Source: Pantoea sp. (GTDB lineage Bacteria; Pseudomonadota; Gammaproteobacteria; Enterobacterales; Enterobacteriaceae). From it: 64,000 bases of DNA. Numbering within the stretch: position 1 is the stretch's first letter; every line of letters begins with the position of its first letter. The notes below the pieces were generated by a model, which was not told where the DNA came from, searched no databases, and worked only from the letters and a program-made list of their open reading frames with translations. Below are positions 8,784 through 16,470 of this stretch, one piece after another. The DNA lies in the NCBI RefSeq assembly GCF_028283705.1, contig NZ_JAPWKD010000031.1, forward strand, positions 62,001 to 126,000, given 5' to 3'. The position numbers and the translations under genes were made by a program.

Positions 8784-11294
8784 CTAGCAAGATAAGGCAT
8801 TGATTATCAGGTCACAGAGCGCTTCGGGTGTGGCAACACGCTGTGCTTTGACGACAAACTCATCATTCATTAGCATCCGCGCCAGGGTTGAAAAATATTT
8901 CATATGCTCGTTTTCCGCTGCCGCCTGGCTGATCGTCAGCATAAAGACCTTATCAACCGGGACGCCGCCCCACGACACCGGTTGCCGGAGCGTGGCGATA
9001 CTGATGGTGGAATCATGGATGGCGTCTGTCCGGGCATGGGGGATCGCAAAGCCGGAACCTGCCACGGTAGGAAAGGGGATCTCCCTGGCCCAGATATCCT
9101 GACACAATTTGTCCCGACAGTCGGTGCGCTGGTGCAACCAGAGATTGTCGACCATTTTTTTGATAACTTCGTTTTTATCTGCCGCATCCAGTTCCCAGAG
9201 AATGGTTTCCGGCGTTAGCAAGGGCTTGCCGGTGTGGGATTTCGTTGCTGCGGATTGCAGTAGCGCGGCGGCCTGTGCAGAGTAGTGAGTCAGATTTATC
9301 TGCCGCGCCAGCCCCTGACAATGCGTGGCGCTTAACGATTTCAACGCATGTTTAACGGCGGGAATGGCGCTACCACTCATGCTCAGTTCATCAAACCCCA
9401 TACCCACTAACAACGGGAGCAGAGCGTTATCCGCCGCGAGTTCACCGCAAAGAGCGATGCGTTTGCCAGCGCGGTGAACCTCTGTGACGGCCTGATGCAT
9501 GGCGCGTAAAAATGCCGGAGCATAGTTGTCATACACTTCACTGACCTGTGGGTTACCCCGGTCAGCAGCAAAAAAATACTGCGCCAGATCGTTGCTGCCA
9601 AGGCTGAAAAAATCGACATGTTCGGCCATGTCCGCGATGGCAAACAGCACGGAAGGCACCTCCAGCATGATCCCCAGTTCGATGGCCGGATTGAATGGAT
9701 GGCCTGCGTCGCGCATCTCCTGTTTAACGGTCTCCAGTACCTCCCGGCACCAGATTACCTCCTCCGGCCGTGCGATCATCGGCAGCAGGATCCTGGCATC
9801 TCCGAAAGCAGATGCACTGAGGATGGCTTTCAGCTGCATGGCAAACAGCTGGCGGTGTTGTGGATAGCTGCGCACGGCGCGGTAACCCAGCGCGGGGTTG
9901 TCCTCTCTGCCGGAAGTCAGCCAGGACACGGGTTTATCACCGCCGATATCAAAGGTACGAAACACCACGGGTCTGCCGGCAGCGAGGGTGACCACTGAGT
10001 GATAAAGCGCTTCCAGTTCCGGGTAGTCGGGCGGGGTTTCCCGCGCCATAAATGCCATTTCGCTACGAAACAGGCCAATCGCTTCCGCTCCGTTAGCAAA
10101 AGCCACTTGTGCCTCTTCGACGCTGGCGATATTGGCGGCGATACCGATGTGGTGCCCGTCCGCCGTGACGGAGGGAAGTTGGGCAAATTCCTGTATCTTT
10201 TGCCGCATCTGCTGCTGAACATCGATTTCATGACGGTAATAGCGCCTGATCTTTTCATCCAGCGCGGTGATCAGGATGCCCTGATCGCTATCCAGCACGA
10301 TATCCTGATCGGGTGGCAGGGTGAGGGCTGAAAAATCAATATCGGCCAGGGCAGGGATGCCCAGTGAACGTGCGAGAATCGCCGTATGTGATGTCGCACC
10401 GGTTGATGACAGCACCAGACCGGCAAGGTGCGTTTTGTTGATTGCCAGAAACTGGCTTGGGGTGAGCGCACTGGCGAACACAATCACGGGTTCATCCGGC
10501 ATCAGAAAGTTTTGTGCCAGTGACTGTGCACCATAGATCCCGGTCAGTAACTGGGTGGCGATATCCAGCAGATCCAGGGTTCTTTCCTGAATGTAATGGC
10601 TGGAGGAGCGTTCGAGAATCGCGCTGAAGTCCATGGCCGACCGGACGACAGCTGACCACGCATTCCTATGCTCATCAAGATATCCGATCATACTGGCCTC
10701 GAAGGCGCTATCGGTGATGAATGACAAATGGGCTTCAATCAGGTCGTACTCGATGCCTTCGGCGTGTGCCAGTGCTGCCATTTTGGCCCGGCGCAGATTT
10801 TCCAGCCCCTCTGCCAGACGCTGTTTCTCGCTTTGTGGATTGAACGCGTTGGTGGGACTGCGGCCCAGTAAATCAGTAAAAGTTACGCCTGCCATGAAAC
10901 AGGGTTTGGCGACCGCTATTCCCGCGCTGATACGGATTCCGCAAAGATACTGGGGATGTAATTCGTGTAAACAGCGGGGAAGGGAACCGGCAACTAACCC
11001 GTTCCCGGACTCCTGTTCGAGGTTGAACTCAGGCAGGCGAAAGAGTAACCCTTTCAGTGCCGCCGTAGCGGCCGGTGCGTCAGGTCCGCTGACGGTGATC
11101 AGACAGATATCATCCCGTAATGTATCGGTCGCGACCAGCGAAAGTGCGCTCCTCGCACTCGCTTCCAGCTGTGTGCGGGTGTTGTGCCACACAATGTCGG
11201 ACTGGAAGGTATTGCACAGCCGGGCAATATACCCGGCGGGTCTGGCGTGGATCCCTTCGTTCAGTTCGCATTGCCAGGTTATTTCCGCGACCAT
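8784..11294 (-). CDS. PTS multiphosphoryl transfer protein (HPr - enzyme I - EIIA-Fru fusion), system 2
   Basis: Protein of 836 aa, the same length and domain order as the system 1 copy: HPr with His16 in GIHARPAG, enzyme I with TSHTAILARSLG, ALCGELA and FSLGSNDL segments, and EIIA-Fru with SGFAIPHAR. The start ATG at 11294 has AGGAG six bases upstream. First gene of operon 2. Similarity to the first copy runs over the full length, with most differences in the HPr-EI linker and around the EI-EIIA junction, which points to an older tandem duplication or parallel acquisition. Confidence 0.93.
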   Translation of the reverse strand: MVAEITWQCELNEGIHARPAGYIARLCNTFQSDIVWHNTRTQLEASARSALSLVATDTLRDDICLITVSGPDAPAATAALKGLLFRLPEFNLEQESGNGLVAGSLPRCLHELHPQYLCGIRISAGIAVAKPCFMAGVTFTDLLGRSPTNAFNPQSEKQRLAEGLENLRRAKMAALAHAEGIEYDLIEAHLSFITDSAFEASMIGYLDEHRNAWSAVVRSAMDFSAILERSSSHYIQERTLDLLDIATQLLTGIYGAQSLAQNFLMPDEPVIVFASALTPSQFLAINKTHLAGLVLSSTGATSHTAILARSLGIPALADIDFSALTLPPDQDIVLDSDQGILITALDEKIRRYYRHEIDVQQQMRQKIQEFAQLPSVTADGHHIGIAANIASVEEAQVAFANGAEAIGLFRSEMAFMARETPPDYPELEALYHSVVTLAAGRPVVFRTFDIGGDKPVSWLTSGREDNPALGYRAVRSYPQHRQLFAMQLKAILSASAFGDARILLPMIARPEEVIWCREVLETVKQEMRDAGHPFNPAIELGIMLEVPSVLFAIADMAEHVDFFSLGSNDLAQYFFAADRGNPQVSEVYDNYAPAFLRAMHQAVTEVHRAGKRIALCGELAADNALLPLLVGMGFDELSMSGSAIPAVKHALKSLSATHCQGLARQINLTHYSAQAAALLQSAATKSHTGKPLLTPETILWELDAADKNEVIKKMVDNLWLHQRTDCRDKLCQDIWAREIPFPTVAGSGFAIPHARTDAIHDSTISIATLRQPVSWGGVPVDKVFMLTISQAAAENEHMKYFSTLARMLMNDEFVVKAQRVATPEALCDLIINALSC

Positions 11295-11421
11295 TCTGAC
11301 TCCTGCAATGTAATGCCGGGATCGGTATATCCCTCTTGTGCGGTATCTTTAACCGTTTGCCTTAGTGCAGATATAGTAAAAAAGAAACCTTTTCTGGAAA
11401 ATAGTGACCTGATTATGAATT

Positions 11422-11437
11422 TGTGACAGTTGTCATA
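11422..11437 (-). promoter_or_regulatory. CRP-like site upstream of PTS operon 2
   Basis: TGTGACAGTTGTCATA repeats the TGTGA-N6-TCATA form found upstream of PTS operon 1, about 130 bases before the start of the HPr-EI-EIIA gene. Sequence around both sites also shares an AAA-rich stretch and a TTTTCTG element. The 11295-11614 gap holds this regulatory region and no gene that I can support. Confidence 0.55.
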
Positions 11438-11614
11438 TTTAGCGGATGTCGGTGCATTCCTGATCTTTTGTTTTTGTTATCAATAATTTCTACGGGTCGA
11501 AGGATGGGTTTGCGGCTCAGGTCACAATTTTTAAGAAATGCGGTGGAGTGGGGTGTTGAAGTGAGGATGCCCCCTGGCTTCCGCAGCAGGAGGCACTCTT
11601 CTTGTGAAACACGA

Positions 11615-12325
11615 TTAATACTTTGTGTCGTGTCTATTGTGGCTCACGCCAGACTGGATAATGGCCTGTTTGGCATTTTTCACGCCCAGTTTTTTGACAA
11701 TCTTTCCCATATGGAACTTGATGGTACTTACTGATATTTCGAGAATATCAGCAAGTTCGGGATAGGTTTTGCCAGTGCGGCACCAGTGCAGTATTTCTGA
11801 TTCTCGCGTAGATAAAGGTGTTATATCCGGTTTTTCTGCTGTCTGCTTCGAAGTGAGAAATATGTCATGTATATAAAGTAACAATCCCTGTAACTCATCT
11901 TTGTGTCGGGCGATGTTGTTTTTCGTCTCACCCTCCATTAGTTTGTTAATATATAGAGATAACACGGCTACGTTATCAATCTGGTCGTGTAAAACAAACG
12001 CGTGGCCGCAATGAATATTTATATTTTTCAGTTGCTTGAAAATTTTCCTGGCTGTCCATTTGTTATCTGCCTTTATATTTTCATCCCAGGGGAAGGGTGT
12101 GATTCGTTTCAGTGCATTAATAATTACGGGGTCTATACTTTGCCATCTATTGTCAAGATAGTTATCGACCATGATGTCAGGAAAATCACTGATGATCATC
12201 ATGTTATTAGTGTTATTTTTATTCATCACTCCATACACATAATTTAGTTTACCATACCTATTTATCTCCATATCTAAAATGTTGTTTATATGTTTTTTAT
12301 AGTCTGAACAAATTCCGTTTCGCAT
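11615..12325 (-). CDS. LuxR-family regulator with autoinducer-binding-type N-terminus
   Basis: Protein of 236 aa. The N-terminal half resembles the acyl-homoserine-lactone domain of SdiA/EsaR proteins: Tyr at the Tyr61 position, IDPVI (Asp70/Pro71) and FPWDE (Trp85) are kept, but the Trp57 position is Met in DIMVDNYL. The C-terminal GerE-type helix-turn-helix is clear: LSTRESEILHWCRTGKTYPELADIL followed by STIKFHMGKIVKKLGVKNAKQAI. The start ATG at 12325 gives a normal family length; the ribosome site is weak. No luxI-type synthase is nearby, so it is a solo. The gene is much more AT-rich than its neighbours, which suggests transfer. Confidence 0.82.
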   Translation of the reverse strand: MRNGICSDYKKHINNILDMEINRYGKLNYVYGVMNKNNTNNMMIISDFPDIMVDNYLDNRWQSIDPVIINALKRITPFPWDENIKADNKWTARKIFKQLKNINIHCGHAFVLHDQIDNVAVLSLYINKLMEGETKNNIARHKDELQGLLLYIHDIFLTSKQTAEKPDITPLSTRESEILHWCRTGKTYPELADILEISVSTIKFHMGKIVKKLGVKNAKQAIIQSGVSHNRHDTKY

Positions 12326-12407
12326 TTTTAAATTTCTTTTCCCTCTAACTTTGAAAAAACTATTTAACTTAGTCTCGTACAAAGCATTTGCAATAAAATT
12401 CTTACTC

Positions 12408-12926
12408 TTATCTGAAACTCCACTGCACAGTGATGACAAACACACTGGGGATGATTATGCCGGTTTCAATGCCGAAATAGCTGGTGAAGTTGTATTGAAA
12501 GCCATGATAGATATAGGGAGAGAAGCCGATGCCGGTGGCCTTTTCGAACTCATGATAGGATCCGTGATCACCACAGTTTTTGAAGGCATCGAAGAAAAAC
12601 TCGCCGGTATAACCATATACCCCTTTGAAAACCCAGCCATTATCCCAGTCTTTCCAGTCTCTTCTCACGCCCACAGCCAGACAGCGGTCATCGAAGCTGT
12701 TTTTCATCGTTCCGATGAGAATACTGTATTTTGAGTCTTCTGAAAGTTTGCGTTCGACAGAGAAGAAATTATTTTCGAAGTTCTCTGTGTATTGGCCGTG
12801 ATTTCCCGTCAGATGGTAAACAAAGGAACCCGTATTGATAGAATAGAGATTTATCTCGCTGGCCTGACTCATGAAAGCCATAACCAATAAAAAAAGCACC
12901 AGGTACTGGTTTATTGTCTTAAGCAT
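12408..12926 (-). CDS. Predicted outer-membrane beta-barrel protein of unknown function
   Basis: Protein of 172 aa with a signal peptide (positive start MLKTINQY, hydrophobic run, likely cleavage after MSQA). The mature part alternates polar and aromatic residues and ends in VQWSFR, resembling the aromatic C-terminal signature of outer-membrane barrels. Two cysteines (in DDRCLAVG and FKNCGDHG) could form a disulfide. I do not recognise the family. It is AT-rich and on the same strand as the LuxR regulator 82 bases downstream. Small barrels of this kind include PagP-like enzymes and phage-derived surface-exclusion proteins; neither assignment is supported by a motif here. Confidence 0.6.
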   Translation of the reverse strand: MLKTINQYLVLFLLVMAFMSQASEINLYSINTGSFVYHLTGNHGQYTENFENNFFSVERKLSEDSKYSILIGTMKNSFDDRCLAVGVRRDWKDWDNGWVFKGVYGYTGEFFFDAFKNCGDHGSYHEFEKATGIGFSPYIYHGFQYNFTSYFGIETGIIIPSVFVITVQWSFR

Positions 12927-13263
12927 TTTGATGTCCGATTTAATTATGGTTGTCAGAACGCAGCACGAGAAAAATAAGACAAAATAAGGCAGGAAAAGGG
13001 ACAGGGAACCTTCCCTTAGTGCAGATTGGGGGCTGGTCAGGTAGCGAAGCAATACAAGACAACTTTGCGAATGGCGACATGTATTGGAACCTTATACTGA
13101 CTGTAAATGCTTAAAAAACAATGCATTACAGTGTCTGTGCCACAGCCCCAGAGTTTTACGTTAATGTATGGGACTACCGTAAACAAGCATAGTCTATTTT
13201 TTTCACGGCGCTGTGTCGCTTGCAGGTCATCACAACCGGTTATGCGGAGTAAGGTAGAGATTA
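12927..13263. other. Intergenic region without a supported gene
   Basis: About 340 bases. It contains the upstream region of the barrel gene and a spaced inverted repeat CAATACA (13050-13056) / TGTATTG (13080-13086) that could be an operator. An 80-codon open frame on the plus strand runs through it but has no ribosome site and no familiar sequence, so I do not call it. Confidence 0.4.
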
Positions 13264-13899
13264 TTATGTATCAATCTCACATGAGTAAACGGGAACCGAT
13301 CGGGTTGTACCGGTTAGATTTTCGAAGACTTCGGTTTCAAATGTCCTGATCCTCATTCCTTTTTTGCGCAAGCTCAGCACATCTGCTGCAATACGCTGTG
13401 AGCCAAACCAGAATAATCCGTCCAGCGCCGATACAGCCAGACCTTCTTCCAGTGCCTTTTTAAGGCGTTCACGCGGCGCTTTTAATTCCCTGGCGATATG
13501 CTGGTAAGGAGCAGCGGTGATACCGGCAGAATCTACCCGCCGGATACGGGTTACCAGCCGGTACTGGAATTCATCCGGCATGTTGCTCAAATCCGATTTT
13601 ACGCTCCAGACGCAACCAAAACGCTTGCCGTTGAAGGTGGCACTTTTGCGGGTTATCTGAAGTTCATCGCGTAATCCGGCAATCAGCTGCGGAGTCCGCA
13701 CCAATAGCAGCCGGAAAGGCAGCTCAAAACTGGTGACGTAATCCAGATTCAGTAATGCAATACGTAACCGCTCTTCAGCTCCAGCCTGTAACTGACGACA
13801 CTCATCCAGTACCTCCTCCCACTGCCGGGTCCGGGCAGGCGATTCATTGAGTTCCATGAAACTGTACTTCTCGATTTGATACTCTATCCGTTTCACCAT
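13264..13899 (-). CDS. Hypothetical protein with C-terminal winged-helix (HTH_39-like) segment
   Basis: About 211 aa. The C-terminal part, SALDGLFWFGSQRIAADVLSLRKKGMRIRT, has the pattern of winged-helix modules found in phage and plasmid proteins (a small helix pair, then LRKKG and a turn). The N-terminal half is helical and rich in Arg/Glu, with no familiar motif. The start is uncertain: ATG at 13899 is used here, ATG at 13857 has a possible GAGAAG ribosome site, and a GTG at 13959 is also in frame. It stands alone on its strand. I infer DNA binding, perhaps replication or regulation in a mobile element, but the function is unknown. Confidence 0.55.
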   Translation of the reverse strand: MVKRIEYQIEKYSFMELNESPARTRQWEEVLDECRQLQAGAEERLRIALLNLDYVTSFELPFRLLLVRTPQLIAGLRDELQITRKSATFNGKRFGCVWSVKSDLSNMPDEFQYRLVTRIRRVDSAGITAAPYQHIARELKAPRERLKKALEEGLAVSALDGLFWFGSQRIAADVLSLRKKGMRIRTFETEVFENLTGTTRSVPVYSCEIDT

Positions 13900-14062
13900 C
13901 GCTCTGTACTTTCCTGCTTCCGGGGGTTGGTATGGGTTGGGTAAATGATTTTGACACACTTTGCGCTTATGTTTCGCCAGCTGATGCTAATAAAGTACTT
14001 GAGCGCCGGGATAAAAGCGGAACCCGGGTCATGGTGGCAGCATGAATTATGTAGAGGATTTT

Positions 14063-14962
14063 ATGAGCACGAGCAATCTTTATCTGTTACAACCGCTTGA
14101 TGGCACCATCATTAAGTTTAATCCTGAAACCGGGGAACAAATTTCTGTCATTTCAGGCCTGCGATCTCATCCAGATGGCATTGCCGTCGATGCGCCGAAT
14201 AACAAGATCTATTGGACCAATATGGGGGAAAACAAGGAGCCTGCGACGCTGGAATTTTTCCAGGCTGATGGCAGTGTTGAGACGGCGAAGCTGGACGGTT
14301 CTGACCGTAAGCGCCTGGTAGAAAATGGGCTTTTCGTCACCGGTAAGCAGCTTCTCCATGATCGTGAGAACGGACATCTTTACTGGTGCGATCGTGAAGG
14401 GATGCGCGTTTTTCGTTCAAAGGACGATGGCTCGGATCCATCGGTACTTATTCAGACGGGACTTTTTCCCCAGGATTCCAGAGACTATACGCGCCATTGC
14501 GTAGGCATCGCGATTGATGCCAAAGAAGGTTTGCTTTACTGGACGCAAAAAGGGCCTTCAAAAGGTGGGAAGGGGCGCATTATGCGCGCATCGCTCACTT
14601 TCCCTGCAGGAACAACGGCTTCTACACGTCAGGATATTAAGCCGGTGATGGAAAACCTGCCGGAACCGATTGATCTGGAATACGATTTTGCTAATAACCT
14701 GATGTACTGGACAGACCGGGGAGATTCGCTGAAAGGGGGGAATACGTTAAATTGTGCCTCGGTGAAAAATGGCGAGTTTACCCATCATCGTATCCTTGCT
14801 ACGGGCCTGGACGAAGGTATTGGGTTGGCCTTAGACAATCATCGTGGCGTGATATGGATTACCGACCTGGGCGGTAATTTATGGCAGTACAAACTAAACT
14901 CAGATGAACCGCTTAAACGTATCGCCAGCTTTGGCCCGCTGACGGGTATTGCTCTTGGCTGA
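14063..14962 (+). CDS. YWTD-type beta-propeller protein
   Basis: Protein of 299 aa built from repeats of the LDL-receptor class B (YWTD) type: KIYWTNMG, HLYWCDREG, LLYWTQKG, LMYWTDRG and VIWITDLGG, spaced about 45-60 residues apart. These fit the blades of a six-bladed propeller. No signal peptide is seen, so it is probably cytoplasmic. The ATG at 14063 has AGAGGA five bases upstream and is preferred to the ATG at 14042. Bacterial relatives are often annotated as SMP-30/gluconolactonase-like, but the catalytic residues of that family cannot be assigned here. Function unknown. Confidence 0.75.
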   Translation: MSTSNLYLLQPLDGTIIKFNPETGEQISVISGLRSHPDGIAVDAPNNKIYWTNMGENKEPATLEFFQADGSVETAKLDGSDRKRLVENGLFVTGKQLLHDRENGHLYWCDREGMRVFRSKDDGSDPSVLIQTGLFPQDSRDYTRHCVGIAIDAKEGLLYWTQKGPSKGGKGRIMRASLTFPAGTTASTRQDIKPVMENLPEPIDLEYDFANNLMYWTDRGDSLKGGNTLNCASVKNGEFTHHRILATGLDEGIGLALDNHRGVIWITDLGGNLWQYKLNSDEPLKRIASFGPLTGIALG

Positions 14963-15006
14963 GTTGTGTCTGATTCAGGTTCGACTCTATCAGTGCTTGG
15001 GATCGA

Positions 15007-15029
15007 ACCTGCGTTCAGGTGGGTTTTTT
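15007..15029 (+). terminator. Probable Rho-independent terminator after the YWTD gene
   Basis: ACCTG/CAGGT stem with a CGTT loop followed by GGG and six T. A longer competing hairpin (CAGGTTCGA at 14976-14984 with TCGAACCTG at 15003-15011) overlaps it. Confidence 0.65.
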
Positions 15030-15135
15030 ATGCGCAAAACAGGGAGCGATTTCGCTTTTTGTTGAGACTATTGATTCCTTTACTTTTGGTTATCTTTGAA
15101 GAACTTTATTTTTTCTTCTGAAGAGAGCGAATTGT

Positions 15136-16338
15136 ATGGAAGAGATAGTTATTGTTGAGCCAGCTTTTTTCAGCCAGTTTCATTGTGTGGGGAGTGCCTG
15201 TCCCGATCATTGCTGTAAAGGCTGGGACATTGAGCTTGATGAGCCGACAGTGAATCGCTATATAAACAGTGATGAAATTGAAATTCGTAATATTGCCGTG
15301 GAAAATATCATCACAACAAAAAAGAGTCATAGTAGCTGGGGGAAGATTCAATTAAAAAACAATGGTGACTGTACTTTTCTTGATGAAGACCGCTTATGCA
15401 AAGTGCATAAATCTCTGGGGGAAAAGGCGTTGAGTACCACTTGCGCGATTTATCCCCGCCTTTATGCAAGCTATAAATATGAAATCAGAAGTAACCTGAC
15501 GCTATCTTGTCCCGAAGCAGCGAAGAGACTGTTAACTACCCCTGGCGCGATGCTTTACAGCGAAAGAATCAAACTCAGCCCTGAAGCGATAAATGCACCG
15601 GATATTAGCCAGGAAGATCGCCTGCTCAATCTGATGTGTTCAAATATTATGGTCAGCTGTGGTATGGCAATCGAAGAAGGCTTTTACGGCATCATAATGC
15701 TGCTTCTTTATCGCGATAAACAGGCAGAGAGCGATGATCTGTATGAAAATTTGTTAAGTTATTTTGAGGAAATCCAGGCGGCGATTCAAAACGGCCAGAT
15801 AAGAAAAAACATCGAAGAATTAATCCCGGATTATCAGCTGCAATCCGAGCTGCTTCTGCGACTGCAAACGTATCTGAACACAAAATATGAAGGACGCGGC
15901 GGGGCGACCTTACGAAAATATTCTCAAAAATTGATTGAGTTGCAGAACAAAGTCATTAAAGAAAATGATGTCCTGACACCCATGCAGCGGCTAAATAAAA
16001 TCTGGCAAGAGAAAGTAGTGCCGTGGCTACAGAATCGCCCCGAACTGCTCAGTAACTATATACAGTACCGCATGTATGAGGATTTTTTTCCGGTGAAAAA
16101 TGGAAGAGAACCTTTTACCAATCTTTATTTTTTGATGTCAGAATGGTTCCTGTTGAAATGGCTTATTGCTGCATCTGTTGAGCTTAAAAACGATTTCAAT
16201 GAAGACGATGTAATTAATATTGTTTATAGTTATCATGGCATTACCAGACATAACAAATACGCTGAAGATGCTTTTTTGGCAGAGATTGAAGAGGTGAAGC
16301 TCAAAGATAATTCAGCACTGGCTTATCTGTTGAAATAA
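15136..16338 (+). CDS. fliB: FliB-family flagellin lysine-N-methylase
   Basis: Protein of 400 aa. The cysteine-rich N-terminus (FHCVGSACPDHCCKGW, then CTFLDEDRLCKVH and STTCAIYPR) is the CxxxCxxxCC signature of FliB, which methylates surface lysines of flagellin and probably binds an iron-sulfur cluster. Length matches the family. The ATG at 15136 has AAGAGAG upstream. No flagellin or other flagellar gene lies in the window, so it works in trans or is a displaced copy. It is more AT-rich than the catabolic genes downstream. Confidence 0.85.
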   Translation: MEEIVIVEPAFFSQFHCVGSACPDHCCKGWDIELDEPTVNRYINSDEIEIRNIAVENIITTKKSHSSWGKIQLKNNGDCTFLDEDRLCKVHKSLGEKALSTTCAIYPRLYASYKYEIRSNLTLSCPEAAKRLLTTPGAMLYSERIKLSPEAINAPDISQEDRLLNLMCSNIMVSCGMAIEEGFYGIIMLLLYRDKQAESDDLYENLLSYFEEIQAAIQNGQIRKNIEELIPDYQLQSELLLRLQTYLNTKYEGRGGATLRKYSQKLIELQNKVIKENDVLTPMQRLNKIWQEKVVPWLQNRPELLSNYIQYRMYEDFFPVKNGREPFTNLYFLMSEWFLLKWLIAASVELKNDFNEDDVINIVYSYHGITRHNKYAEDAFLAEIEEVKLKDNSALAYLLK

Positions 16339-16470
16339 TGCGGGATCTCTGATGTGAGTGTTTCTTAGAGAAAATACCGAGTCCGGAAAAGCATCCGCAT
16401 CTCCGATGCGGACATCTGAATTTAGCGCCATGAAATGTCTATCCACATTGATAATGTCACCCTGATTTCC

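Noticed and set aside
13107-13349. Plus-strand open frame of 80 codons overlapping the winged-helix gene's 3' end
   Set aside because: No ribosome site, no recognisable sequence, and its second half is antisense to a better-supported gene.
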